From the NCBI GenBank assembly GCA_003223645.1, contig QHVT01000007.1, forward strand, positions 232,531 to 296,530: a stretch of DNA of 64,000 nucleotides, given 5' to 3'. The DNA comes from Acidobacteriota bacterium. GTDB lineage: Bacteria; Acidobacteriota; Thermoanaerobaculia; Gp7-AA8. The position numbers and the translations under genes were made by a program. Positions 14,994 through 24,013 of this stretch are shown in pieces (the first letter of the stretch is position 1; each line of letters begins with the position of its first letter). The notes beneath the pieces are model-generated. The model did no database searches, had not been told where the DNA came from, and saw only the letters and a program-made list of their open reading frames with translations.

Positions 14994-16268
14994 ATGAAGA
15001 TTGTACCGGTCGTGACCTCCCTCGTGGCGGCCGCGGCTCTCCTCGCAAGCGGTGGGGCGTCGTGGATCCTGTTGCGCGACGCGCGCGCGAACGCCGCGCA
15101 CGAAGTCTCGCTCGTCCTCGCGTCGCCGCCGCGTACGCTGCAGGCGCTCGAGGCGTTTCCCGCAATCGAATCGGCGAAGCGCTACCGCGCGAACGGCATG
15201 CTGATCGAACAGTACCGGCGCGCGCCGCACAGCGTCGCGTTCGCATCGCTCGCCGCGCGCGTCGCCCGTCCCGACGTCGTCTGCACGACTGCAAACGGCA
15301 CGACGCTTTGCATCGAGCCTTCGCCCGCCGCGATCGCGCCGCAGGTGCAGCAGGCGGTTCTGCTCATCGCGATCGCGACGTTCATCGGCTTGATCGCCGG
15401 CTGGCTCGCCGGCACCGCGCTGGCCCGCTCCGCCGGCGCTCCGGCGCGCCGCATCGCCGACGTTGTGGAGAAAGCCGCGCGCGACCACACCTATTCGCTT
15501 CGCGTCGAAGAGCGCGATCTCGACGCCCTCGGACGATCGGTCAATGAGCTACTCACGCAGATGCAGGAGCGCGAGGTCGAGCTGCGCCGCCGCACGAACG
15601 AGCTGGAGACGGCGAACAAGGAGCTCGAGTCATTCGCCTATTCGGTGTCGCACGACCTGCGCGCGCCGCTCGGCAGCATCGACGGCTTCTCGTACGCGAT
15701 CGAGCTCGATTACTCCGACCGCCTCGACGACACGGCGCGCGACTACCTCGCCTGGATCCGCAAGGGCTGCGTGCAGATGCGCGACCTCATCGAAGGCCTG
15801 TTGCAGATGTCGCGGCTGTCGCAAACGGAAGTGCAGCGCGAGCCGGTCGATCTGACGGAGATCGCGCGCAACGTCGCCGGCACGCTGCAGCAGACCGATC
15901 CGAACCGCGACGTGCAGTTCGAGATCCACGACAACGTGCGCACGGTCGGCGATCAGCGGCTGCTGCACGCGGTGGTCGAGAACCTGATGTCGAACGCGTG
16001 GAAGTTCACGCGCAAACAGAGGCCGGCGCGCATCGAGTTCGGCAGCTCCGGCGGCGCGTTTTACGTGCGCGACAACGGCGCGGGATTCGATCCCGCGCAC
16101 GCATCGAAAATGTTCCGCCCCTTCCAGCGTCTCCATTCGTCGCGCGAGTTCGAAGGAACGGGAATCGGCCTTGCGACGGTTCAGAAAATCGTCGAGCGTC
16201 ACGGCGGCCGGGCCTGGGCGGAAGGAGAGGTCGGCCAGGGCGCGACGATCTATTTCACGACGGTATGA
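14994..16268 (+). CDS. Membrane sensor histidine kinase
   Basis: 424 residues. TM1 (about 5-26), a periplasmic sensor region, TM2 (121-141), a HAMP-like segment, a coiled coil (187-212), then HisKA with the phospho-acceptor H220 in SVSHDLRAP. The HATPase motifs VVENLMSNAWKF (N box), VRDNGAGFDP (G1) and GTGIGLATV (G2) are present. The organisation resembles phytochrome-type/CHASE kinases that phosphorylate a downstream receiver. It overlaps the next gene by 4 bp (ATGA), so its likely partner is the REC-PAS-GGDEF protein. Confidence 0.9.
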   Translation: MKIVPVVTSLVAAAALLASGGASWILLRDARANAAHEVSLVLASPPRTLQALEAFPAIESAKRYRANGMLIEQYRRAPHSVAFASLAARVARPDVVCTTANGTTLCIEPSPAAIAPQVQQAVLLIAIATFIGLIAGWLAGTALARSAGAPARRIADVVEKAARDHTYSLRVEERDLDALGRSVNELLTQMQEREVELRRRTNELETANKELESFAYSVSHDLRAPLGSIDGFSYAIELDYSDRLDDTARDYLAWIRKGCVQMRDLIEGLLQMSRLSQTEVQREPVDLTEIARNVAGTLQQTDPNRDVQFEIHDNVRTVGDQRLLHAVVENLMSNAWKFTRKQRPARIEFGSSGGAFYVRDNGAGFDPAHASKMFRPFQRLHSSREFEGTGIGLATVQKIVERHGGRAWAEGEVGQGATIYFTTV

Positions 16269-17860
16269 AGAAGCCGCTGCACGTTCTGCTCGTCGAGGAT
16301 TCCGATCTCGATGCCGCGCACCTGATGATGGAGCTGCGCCGCGGCGGATTCGAGCCGGAGTCGCATCGCGTGGAATTGCCGGAGCAGTTCGAGGCCGCGC
16401 TGCGCAACGACACCTGGGACGTCATCATCTGCGACTATCACCTGCCGCGCTTCAGCGCGCCGCAGGCGCTCGATCACTATCGTGTCGCGGGGCTCGACAT
16501 TCCGTTCATCGTCGTCTCCGGCGCGATCGGCGAGGAGACGGCGGTCGATTTGATGCGCGCGGGCGCACATGACTATCTGCTGAAGCATCGCCTCACCCGA
16601 CTCGCGGCGGCCGTCGATCGCGAACTGCATCAGGCGGAGTCGCGGCGCGCGAAGCGTCGCGCGGAGAGTCTGTTTCAGGCCGTGCTGCGCGCGTCGCCGC
16701 TGCCTGGCCTCCTCGTCGATCGCGCGACCGCGCGCGTGATCGACGGCAGCGACAGTTTTCGCCGGCAGTTCCTCGACGGCAATCCGGGCGCCGCGCAACG
16801 CGCGCTGTTCGAGCTGATCGAGTTCTCCCAGACGGAGCGCATCGAGCAACTGCTCGCGCGCGGATCGGGGACGGCTTGGTACGCGGTGTACTACGTCGAC
16901 GGCGCGGCGCGCATCGCGAACGTGCGCTGTTACTCGGTCGCGCACGAAGGCGGCGCGTATGCGTACGTCGTGCTCGAGGACGTGACGGAGCAGCATTACC
17001 TGAAGGCCGCGTTCGACGCGGTGCCGGATCCGCTGCTGATCATCAGCTCCGAACAAACGCTGCTCTACGTCAACCGCGCGGCGGAGGAGCTCTTCGGCGA
17101 TCTCTATTTCGGAATGGCGATCGGTTCGGCGCTTCGCTTCCCGAATCTCGAAGGCGACTGGTGGCGAACGTTAGGCCGCTTCGACGAGCGGCGCATCGAG
17201 ATCGCCGGGCAGCCGTACGACGCGAGCGCGAATCCCTTCCGCTTCGCGGGCGAAGCCGAGACGTCGACGATTCTCACGCTGCATAACGTCTCCGACGAGG
17301 AAGAGCTGCGCCACCTCGCGATGCACGACGCGCTGACGGGCGTGTACAACATGCGCCACTTTCAGGACGCGGTCGAGCCGCAGCTCGTGGACGGCGGCAC
17401 GCTGGCGCTGCTCGACGTCGATCACTTCAAGACCATCAACGACGAACGCGGTCACGCCGCCGGCGACGTCGCGCTCATCACGTTCGCCAACCTCGTCCGC
17501 TCCGAGCTGCGCGCCGGCGAGCTCTTCGCCCGCCTCGGCGGCGACGAGTTCGCGGTCTTCTTCCCGCCGGCAGCTGCGAGCGCTGCGCTCGACGTCGTCC
17601 GCGCGATCTACGCGCGCATCGCCCGCACGCCGTTCCGCTACGACGGCGCCGATTATCCGTTCACGGTGTCGTCCGGAATCGCGAGCGCACACGCCGGCGA
17701 CTCGCTGGAATCGTTGCGGCGTCGAGCAGATCAAGCGCTTTACGAAGCAAAGCGGCAGGGACGCGCGCGATGGATCGTGGCGGAAGCGCCCCTCATCCGC
17801 CCTTCGGCCACCTTCTCCCCGCAAGCGGGGAAAAGGGCAACGAACGACGAACAGGCGTAA
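16265..17860 (+). CDS. Response regulator with PAS and GGDEF domains (diguanylate cyclase)
   Basis: 531 residues. The receiver domain has the acceptor D57 (IICDYHLP) and K107. PAS-like regions occupy about 130-340, and the GGDEF domain begins with HDALTGVYN near 354. The catalytic GGDEF motif is intact at 425-429, so c-di-GMP synthesis is expected. The inhibitory I-site reads RAGE instead of RxxD, so product inhibition may be absent. It is coupled to the upstream kinase by ATGA overlap and lies next to the Pel-like cluster, a class of pathway commonly controlled by c-di-GMP. The last ~20 residues fall in low-complexity sequence. Confidence 0.9.
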   Translation: MKKPLHVLLVEDSDLDAAHLMMELRRGGFEPESHRVELPEQFEAALRNDTWDVIICDYHLPRFSAPQALDHYRVAGLDIPFIVVSGAIGEETAVDLMRAGAHDYLLKHRLTRLAAAVDRELHQAESRRAKRRAESLFQAVLRASPLPGLLVDRATARVIDGSDSFRRQFLDGNPGAAQRALFELIEFSQTERIEQLLARGSGTAWYAVYYVDGAARIANVRCYSVAHEGGAYAYVVLEDVTEQHYLKAAFDAVPDPLLIISSEQTLLYVNRAAEELFGDLYFGMAIGSALRFPNLEGDWWRTLGRFDERRIEIAGQPYDASANPFRFAGEAETSTILTLHNVSDEEELRHLAMHDALTGVYNMRHFQDAVEPQLVDGGTLALLDVDHFKTINDERGHAAGDVALITFANLVRSELRAGELFARLGGDEFAVFFPPAAASAALDVVRAIYARIARTPFRYDGADYPFTVSSGIASAHAGDSLESLRRRADQALYEAKRQGRARWIVAEAPLIRPSATFSPQAGKRATNDEQA

Positions 17861-17872
17861 GTGCTGTTGGTT

Positions 17873-17967
17873 TGTGGTGACCGCTGCCCTCAGCGGTCAC
17901 AGCGCGGCCATGGCGGCGACGGCGGCGTTTGGCGCCGCCGCGACCGCTGAGGGCAGCGGTCGCCACA
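17873..17967. repeat. TGTGG..CCACA palindromic element, copy 2
   Basis: Arms as in copy 1 (2514-2609). It separates the convergent GGDEF and EAL genes, where it could act as a bidirectional terminator or transcript-end hairpin. Confidence 0.85.
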
Positions 17968-17981
17968 TAGTGAGGGGCGGC

Positions 17982-18734
17982 TCACGCCGCGAGATACTCG
18001 CGCACCGCGTCCAGCGTGAGTGGCTTGGAGTAGAGGAAGCCCTGCATCAGCGTGACGCCGAGGCTCTGCAAGCACTGCGCGTCTTCCGGCTTCTCCACTC
18101 CCTCGGCGATCAGGTGCGCGTGCGAGTCGGCAGCGAGCTGGCGGATCGCGCCGATCACCGAGCGGCGCCGCGGATCGATTGCGCAGCCGTCAACGAAATA
18201 GCGATCGAGCTTCAGATAGTCGGGGCTGACGTCGAGCAGCATCTTGAAATTCGATTGGCCGAGGCCGACGTCGTCGACGGCGATCTGCGCGCCTAACTTG
18301 CGCAGCTGTTCGATCGCGGCGAGAAAACTGACGCCGTCCCACGGCGGCGCGTGCTCGACGATCTCGACGGTCAATCGCCGGACGTCGATCTGCGCCGCTT
18401 CGACGGTCTTGCGCAGGAAGTTGATGAAACCGTGGTCGCGTCCGAGCGTCGACGCATGAACGTTGATGCCGAGGCGCAGCGCACCCGGGAGCATGCGCGC
18501 ACCGCGTAATGCTTCGGAGATGCAGGCGCGATCGACCAGCGATTCTTCGCGTTTGAGCCGGACGTATTCAAACAACACGTCCGCCTGCTCGAAGTTCGAT
18601 CCCTTCGGTCCGCGCGAGAGGCACTCGAGTCCGAAGGTTTCCACCGTGCCGTTTTTTGAGCGCACCACCGGCTGATACACCGGCGTAATTCCGCCAGGTT
18701 GCAGAATCCGGTTGAGCGCGCTCTCGCCAGTCAC
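17982..18734 (-). CDS. EAL domain protein (putative c-di-GMP phosphodiesterase)
   Basis: 250 residues, a stand-alone EAL domain. The signature is ECLSR instead of EALxR, keeping the metal-binding Glu. Other conserved positions are present: NVHAS, E in TVEIVEHA, VDDVGLG (loop 6 DD), LKLDR (Lys), AEGVE and QGFLYSKP. Catalysis is therefore plausible though not certain. It is the last gene of an operon with the receiver and PAS-GAF kinase genes and would oppose the neighbouring GGDEF protein. Confidence 0.85.
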   Translation of the reverse strand: MTGESALNRILQPGGITPVYQPVVRSKNGTVETFGLECLSRGPKGSNFEQADVLFEYVRLKREESLVDRACISEALRGARMLPGALRLGINVHASTLGRDHGFINFLRKTVEAAQIDVRRLTVEIVEHAPPWDGVSFLAAIEQLRKLGAQIAVDDVGLGQSNFKMLLDVSPDYLKLDRYFVDGCAIDPRRRSVIGAIRQLAADSHAHLIAEGVEKPEDAQCLQSLGVTLMQGFLYSKPLTLDAVREYLAA

Positions 18735-18742
18735 CGGAACGG

Positions 18743-19144
18743 CTACCCTTGATCCAGCAGGTTCATTGCGACACTGGCAATCTCCATCATCGACTTCGGC
18801 TTGTGCAGAAACGCGTCGGCGCCGCGGTTGTACGACTCGCGCTCGATCTCCGGCGTGCCGAATGCGCTGAGCAGTACGACGCGCGTGTTCGCGCAGCGCT
18901 GGTGAATGTCGGCAACGATCTGCAATCCTTCGACGCCGCCGATGCCGGTCAATCGCAGGTCGCAGATCACGAGATCGTAGCGGCGATTCGCGAGCAGCGC
19001 CTGCGCCTCTTCGAGCTCGTGAGCGGCATCGACGCGATAGCCGAGGCCTTCGAAGTACTTCCGCATCGTGAGGACGATCAACTCTTCGTCATCCACGATG
19101 AGAATGCGGTCGGGACGATTCGACATCAAAGCTCTTTCCATCAT
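18743..19144 (-). CDS. Single-domain response regulator
   Basis: 133 residues: acidic pocket VDDEE (17-21), phospho-acceptor D62 (VICDLRL), Thr/Ser at LLSAF and Lys at HKPKS. There is no output domain. ATGA overlap with the upstream histidine kinase makes them a cognate pair; output probably runs by protein interaction, perhaps to the EAL protein 8 bp downstream. Confidence 0.9.
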   Translation of the reverse strand: MMERALMSNRPDRILIVDDEELIVLTMRKYFEGLGYRVDAAHELEEAQALLANRRYDLVICDLRLTGIGGVEGLQIVADIHQRCANTRVVLLSAFGTPEIERESYNRGADAFLHKPKSMMEIASVAMNLLDQG

Positions 19145-21045
19145 AACGAGAAGACCGGGAAGCGGACCGTGATGACGGCTCCGCCGTCGGGCGAGTTCCC
19201 TGCAGTGATGATGCCACCGTGCTCATCCACGACGCGCTGGGCAATCGACAGCCCTAATCCGGTGCCGCCGCGGCGCTTGGTGAAGAAAGGCTCGAAGATG
19301 CGATGCAGGTCGGCGGGATTGAAGCCCGGACCGTGATCGCGGACCGCGAAGGTGACGAAGCCGCCGTCGCGGCGCGCGGCGACCTGCACGCGCTGCTGCA
19401 TGCTCGAATGCTGAATCGCGTTGATGATGAGGTTCTCGAAGGCGTGGCCGAGGCGATGCGCATCCAGCAGCATCACGAGATCGGATTCGATCTCGGCATC
19501 GATGTGCACGCTCGACTGCGCGGCGATCTGCCGGCATTCGTCGACGACGACGCGCAACACGCTGTCCAGCGATCCTTCTTCGAGGCTCAGCGTCCAGCTC
19601 TTTCCGTACGCCAGCAGATTCTCCATCAGGCGATTCAGCCGCCCGAGCCAGTTGCGCAAAACCTCCGCGAGCTCGTTGATGTCGGGACGGTCGGGCAGCA
19701 TCTGCTGCAGCGTGTCGATGGTGATGCCGATGCCGAAAATCGGATTGCGCACTTCGTGTGCGACGCCGCCGACGAGCTCTCCGAGGGCTGCGAGCTTTTC
19801 GCCGCGGCGGACGGATTCCGCGAGGCGCACGAGATCGGTCGTATCGCGCATCGCGATGATCACGCGGTCTTCGCCATCGAACGTCGAGTGATACCACGCG
19901 CCGTTCACGTCCCAGTAGCGATCGTGTTCCGCGATTTGCGCAGTGCACGGCGTGCGGCTGTCGCTGACCGATGTCACGGTGTCGGCGAGCGTCTTCCACG
20001 GCTCGTCGCCGCTGACGGCGATGTTGCGTCCGAGAACGTCCTTGAACTCGCCGCCGACGAGATCGCGCGCGGCGCGATTGACGCGCATGATCGTGCCGTC
20101 CATCCGCGTGATGAAGATCGGCAGCGCGATCGCGTCGAACGTCTGCGTCCACTCGTAGCTTTTCTTTTCGACGATCTGCTGCAGCTGGCGCCGGGCGATG
20201 AGACGGCCGAGTGTTTTTCCGGCACGGCCCAACGCCTGCTGCCGCCGGTCGCTGATCGGACGGACCGCGCGCGTCGCCATTTCCAGCACGCCGACGACGC
20301 GCTCTGAGTCATACAGCGGCACCGCGGCGGCCGCGTGCAACCCGGAAAGCGCAGCGACTTCGCGGCGAAGGAACCCCGTTTCGTCCATGAGATCGGGGAC
20401 CCAGAACGGTCCTTCGCGCGACCACGCCTTGCCGGGGATGCCGCGTCCGCGCGCGAAGCGAAGCTCGTTCACGCGCTCGCGAAACGAGCCGGCGTCGATG
20501 TCGGGCCGCGTCCAGATCACCGAAGGCGCGAGGTGTTGTCCGTCGGGTTCGATCAGCCAGATCACCGCGCAGTCCCATCCATCCGACTCGCACACGAACT
20601 CGAGCACGTCGCCGAGCACCGCCTCCAGCGGCTTCGCCTCGGTGAGAATGCGCGTGACCGCCAGGTCGAACAGCTCTTCCGGGTCGGCGCGGCTCCGTTC
20701 CGTGACGTCGCGCGCCGCGAACACAGCCTGCACGACTTCATCGTCACATAATACCGGCATGCCGGAAATCGTGAAGTACCGTTTTGACCCGTCGAGGAAC
20801 GGCCGCCGGTCCGCCGTGACGTGCCGTCCCGTGAAGACGCGCGCGCAGACGTCGCGCCACCACGCGTTCGCCTCCGGCTCGTGCACGAGCGCGTCGAGCG
20901 CGACCGGCGCCTCCGGCGCAACATTCGTGACCCGTTCGCAGATCGCGGCGAACGGAGCATTGAACGCCGTGACCACGAGATCGCGGGTCATGATCCACGT
21001 GGGATCGCTCGCGGATTCGAGGATGGCGCGGGATAGGGCATCCAT
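19141..21045 (-). CDS. Cytosolic PAS-GAF-PAS histidine kinase
   Basis: 634 residues with no TM segment. PAS1 covers about 5-120, GAF about 125-285 (VCESDGWDCAVIW, AAVPLYDSERVVGVLE) and PAS2 about 295-405. HisKA has H430 (GGVAHEVRNPIFGIG), and HATPase motifs follow (NLIINAIQHS, VRDHGPGFNPADL, GTGLGLSIAQ). The ATG follows directly on the stop codon of the truncated toxin (TAGATG), so translation may be coupled to it. Confidence 0.9.
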   Translation of the reverse strand: MDALSRAILESASDPTWIMTRDLVVTAFNAPFAAICERVTNVAPEAPVALDALVHEPEANAWWRDVCARVFTGRHVTADRRPFLDGSKRYFTISGMPVLCDDEVVQAVFAARDVTERSRADPEELFDLAVTRILTEAKPLEAVLGDVLEFVCESDGWDCAVIWLIEPDGQHLAPSVIWTRPDIDAGSFRERVNELRFARGRGIPGKAWSREGPFWVPDLMDETGFLRREVAALSGLHAAAAVPLYDSERVVGVLEMATRAVRPISDRRQQALGRAGKTLGRLIARRQLQQIVEKKSYEWTQTFDAIALPIFITRMDGTIMRVNRAARDLVGGEFKDVLGRNIAVSGDEPWKTLADTVTSVSDSRTPCTAQIAEHDRYWDVNGAWYHSTFDGEDRVIIAMRDTTDLVRLAESVRRGEKLAALGELVGGVAHEVRNPIFGIGITIDTLQQMLPDRPDINELAEVLRNWLGRLNRLMENLLAYGKSWTLSLEEGSLDSVLRVVVDECRQIAAQSSVHIDAEIESDLVMLLDAHRLGHAFENLIINAIQHSSMQQRVQVAARRDGGFVTFAVRDHGPGFNPADLHRIFEPFFTKRRGGTGLGLSIAQRVVDEHGGIITAGNSPDGGAVITVRFPVFSL

Positions 21046-21204
21046 CTAACGGCCCAGCACGATGTCGATTCCGGCGAAGATGAGCTCCGTGAGTGGTATG
21101 CAAATCACCGTCGCCAATTTGCTTCGATTGAACGCATCGCTCTGAACCACGACGACCGGCCGGCGAGCATGGTCCGCCGGCAACATCTCACTCTGCGAAA
21201 TCAC
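21046..21204 (-). pseudogene. Internally deleted MazF/PemK-type toxin remnant
   Basis: 52 codons from GTG 21204 (GTGA overlap with the antitoxin stop). It retains the family's N-terminal VISQ, the central core RRPVVVVQSDAFNRSKLATV with ICIPLT, and a C-terminal AGIDIVLGR. It lacks the segment between them that normally carries the WxDL/PxRG region and the whole second half of the SH3-like barrel. MazF-family toxins are usually about 105-120 residues, so about half is missing through what look like two in-frame deletions. It is almost certainly not an active endoribonuclease. Confidence 0.75.
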
Positions 21205-21398
21205 CACTCTATTTTCTCCAGAGTTCGTCTGGCTGCCTCTTTCACAAAAAAATCCAACTGGTCGTCCTGGTCGTCACCAAGTTGCTCGACTACGGCATTG
21301 ATCGCCTGTGTAATCTCGTCCGGTGAAGGCCGTCCAACGTGCTTGCGCAGAGCAACGGGGCGCATTTCGCCCTTCGACTTCCGTGAACGCTTTCTCAT
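21201..21398 (-). CDS. Antitoxin-like small protein upstream of toxin remnant
   Basis: 65 residues, very basic N-terminus (MRKRSRKSKGEMRPV), then a predicted helical region (SPDEITQAINAVVEQLG) and a C-terminal helix (DFFVKEAARRTLEKIEW) of the kind that covers the toxin in MazEF/PemIK pairs. The 4-bp overlap with the toxin remnant is typical of TA operons. The antitoxin frame is intact although the toxin is not. It shares the short divergent region with prs. Confidence 0.65.
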   Translation of the reverse strand: MRKRSRKSKGEMRPVALRKHVGRPSPDEITQAINAVVEQLGDDQDDQLDFFVKEAARRTLEKIEW

Positions 21399-21406
21399 GT
21401 GATCGA

Positions 21407-21412
21407 TATAAT
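21407..21412 (+). promoter_or_regulatory. -10 hexamer for prs
   Basis: Perfect TATAAT ending 9 bp before the TTG start codon of prs. The -35 region (TGAACG near 21384) is weak. A normal start 6-8 bp after the -10 would give an almost leaderless prs mRNA. Confidence 0.5.
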
Positions 21413-21421
21413 CCCCCCGCC

Positions 21422-22369
<948 letters not shown>

Positions 22370-22371
22370 GC

Positions 22372-22502
22372 GCGGCTGCGCTGATGGCGGAGGGCGGCTG
22401 CGCTGATGGCGGATAGCTGACGGCAGATGGCGAACGTCGCACTTCGGTTCTCCGCCATCCGCCACCTGCCATCAGCGCAGCCGCCATCGCGCGCAGCGCG
22501 AG
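22372..22502. repeat. ATGGCGG/GGCTGCGC palindromic array between prs and rplY
   Basis: Left arm: GCGCGGCTGCGCTGATGGCG, repeated with drift; right arm: CGCCATCCGCCACCTGCCAT and GCGCAGCCGCC. The array could attenuate transcription between prs and rplY. Confidence 0.8.
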
Positions 22503-22557
22503 GGAATAACACCGCAATCTCAGACATTTACGCGCTTCGCACAAAGGAGTCTGCACC

Positions 22558-23214
22558 ATGGCTGAGGTGACGTTGGAAGTGGAACGCCGGGAGGCGACCG
22601 GCAAGGAAGTGGCGAAGAAGCTTCGCCGGGAAGGCCGCGTGCCGGCGGTCGTATATGGCGGGCATCGCGAGCCGGTGGCGATCACGGTCGACCGCAAGTC
22701 GATCTCAGAGCTGATCCAGAAGAGCGATCACGGCATCCGCTCGGTGTTCCTGCTCCAGATGAAGGGCACCGATCAGCAGCGCCACGCGATGATCAAGGAA
22801 GTGACGATCGATCCGATATCGCGCAAGATGATGCACGTCGATTTCGTGCGCGTGGTCATGGATGAGAAGGTCCGCGTGACCGTGCCGATCCATCTGAACG
22901 GAACGGCGATCGGCGTGAAGGAAGGCGGTCTCCTCGACTTCCAGCTGCGCGAGGTTCACATCGAGTGTCTCCCGAACGCGATCCCTGATGCCATCGAAGT
23001 CGACATCACGCCCCTCGGACATCACGACTACTACCGCATCAAGGACCTCCAGGTCCCTGAGGGCGCGAAGGTGATGGACGATCCGGAGCGGGTGGTCGTC
23101 GGCGTAACGCATGCGCGCGCGGAAGTCACCGAGGCGGCGCCGGCCGAGGCTGCGGCCGCGACGGCGGCGGAGCCGGAAGTCATCAAGAAGGGCAAGACCG
23201 AAACCGAAGAGTAA
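22558..23214 (+). CDS. rplY: 50S ribosomal protein L25 (CTC/TL5 type)
   Basis: 218 residues preceded by a good AAAGGAG ribosome binding site. The N-terminal L25 domain (EVERREATGKEVAKKLRREG, PAVVYGG) binds 5S rRNA. The C-terminal TL5 beta domain (about 95-185) and an acidic/Ala-rich tail make it the long CTC form. It lies directly downstream of prs and is closed by a strong rho-independent terminator. Confidence 0.95.
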   Translation: MAEVTLEVERREATGKEVAKKLRREGRVPAVVYGGHREPVAITVDRKSISELIQKSDHGIRSVFLLQMKGTDQQRHAMIKEVTIDPISRKMMHVDFVRVVMDEKVRVTVPIHLNGTAIGVKEGGLLDFQLREVHIECLPNAIPDAIEVDITPLGHHDYYRIKDLQVPEGAKVMDDPERVVVGVTHARAEVTEAAPAEAAAATAAEPEVIKKGKTETEE

Positions 23215-23237
23215 GTTTTCACTCGACCGGTTTCTGC

Positions 23238-23272
23238 AACGCCCCGCCGTCGTGCGGGGCGTTTTGTTTTTT
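23238..23272 (+). terminator. Rho-independent terminator of rplY
   Basis: Ten-base stem AACGCCCCGC / GCGGGGCGTT with a six-base loop, followed by a T-rich run (TTGTTTTTT). Confidence 0.9.
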
Positions 23273-23472
23273 AGGCGAAAGGCAAAAGGGCAAAAGGTAA
23301 AAGTAGAATCCGTCGTCATCCTGAGGCGCATCGACGCCGAAGGATCTCGAAATTGCAGGCTCTTCGTAGTTTGAGATCCTTCGTCGCGCTTCGCCGACTC
23401 AGGATGACGCGGGAAATTTTCGACTTTTACCTTTACCCTTTTACCTTTTACCTTTTACCTTTGAGCTTTTGC
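23273..23472. repeat. Nested palindrome: AAAAGG word arms around a GTCATCCTGAG element
   Basis: The left arm has GGCAAAAGGGCAAAAGGTAA words; the right arm has CTTTTACC/CTTTTACCTTTT words. Between them is a GTCATCCTGAG..CTCAGGATGAC palindrome (23317-23407) with GAAGGATCTCGAAATTGCAG-type inner arms. It lies between rplY and the AhpD-like gene. Confidence 0.85.
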
Positions 23473-23473
23473 T

Positions 23474-24013
23474 ATGGCACGACTGACGAAGTTGACTAAA
23501 GACGAAGTCACGACCGACGTGAAAGAGCTGTACACCAACGTCGGCAAGCAGCGCGGCAACGTGCCGAACATGTTCCGCGTCTATGCGCACCGGCCGGAGA
23601 TCCTGAAAACGATGATCGCGCACATGAACGCGGTCACGAACACGGGAACCGTTCCGGTGCGGACGAAGGAGTTCGTGGCGACGCTGGTATCGCGCATCAA
23701 CGGCTGCGAGTATTGAAACCGCTCGCACACCGCGCAGGCTGCGCGGCACGGAGCGACGGACGAGCAGTGCGCGGCGCTGATGGAGTTCGAGAGCGGACCG
23801 TTCAGCGACGCGGAGAAAGCGGCGCTGGCATACGCGAAGCAGTTGACGATCGATGCGCACGCGATCGACGAAGCGCTGTTCGCGCGATTGCGCGCGCACT
23901 ACGACGAAGGAGAGATCGTGGAGATCTCGGCGATGGCCGGACTGTTCAACTACTTCAATCGCGTCAACGACGCGCTGCTGATGGAGCCGACGAAACCGGG
24001 AGAGGGACTGTGA
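23474..24013 (+). CDS. AhpD-like/CMD family protein, probable selenoprotein (in-frame TGA at codon 81)
   Basis: The frame continues unchanged through one TGA (23714-23716), giving 179 residues. The family's redox motif C-x-x-C-x-x-x-H appears as C78-E-Y-(TGA81)-N-R-S-H85, so TGA replaces exactly the resolving cysteine. Both sides match the carboxymuconolactone decarboxylase/peroxidase-related family: LVSRINGCEY before, and HTAQAARHGATDEQCAAL with GLFNYFNRVNDALL after. A SECIS-like hairpin follows. AhpD-like selenoproteins with CxxU are known from bacteria. A nonsense-mutated CxxC gene is the alternative; selA, selB and tRNA-Sec are not in the window. The next gene starts in the overlapping GTGA. 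Confidence 0.8.
23720..23755 (+). promoter_or_regulatory. SECIS-like stem-loop downstream of the in-frame TGA
   Basis: Lower stem CGCTC/GAGCG, internal loop, upper 7-bp stem CCGCGCA/TGCGCGG and a GGC apical loop at 23737-23739. The loop starts 21 nt after the TGA and opens with G, consistent with bacterial SECIS elements, in which the hairpin lies just downstream of UGA inside the coding region. High GC makes chance hairpins common, so this supports but does not prove recoding. Confidence 0.65.

Noticed and set aside
17982-18734. EAL protein as fully inactive because of ECL instead of EAL
   Set aside because: The metal-binding glutamate and the other conserved acidic and lysine residues are present, so inactivity cannot be concluded.
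23474-23716. AhpD-like gene as a simple truncated 80-residue protein or a frameshift pseudogene
   Set aside because: The frame is unchanged across the TGA and the downstream part is intact, with the TGA at the expected cysteine position; recoding fits better, although a nonsense mutation remains the alternative.
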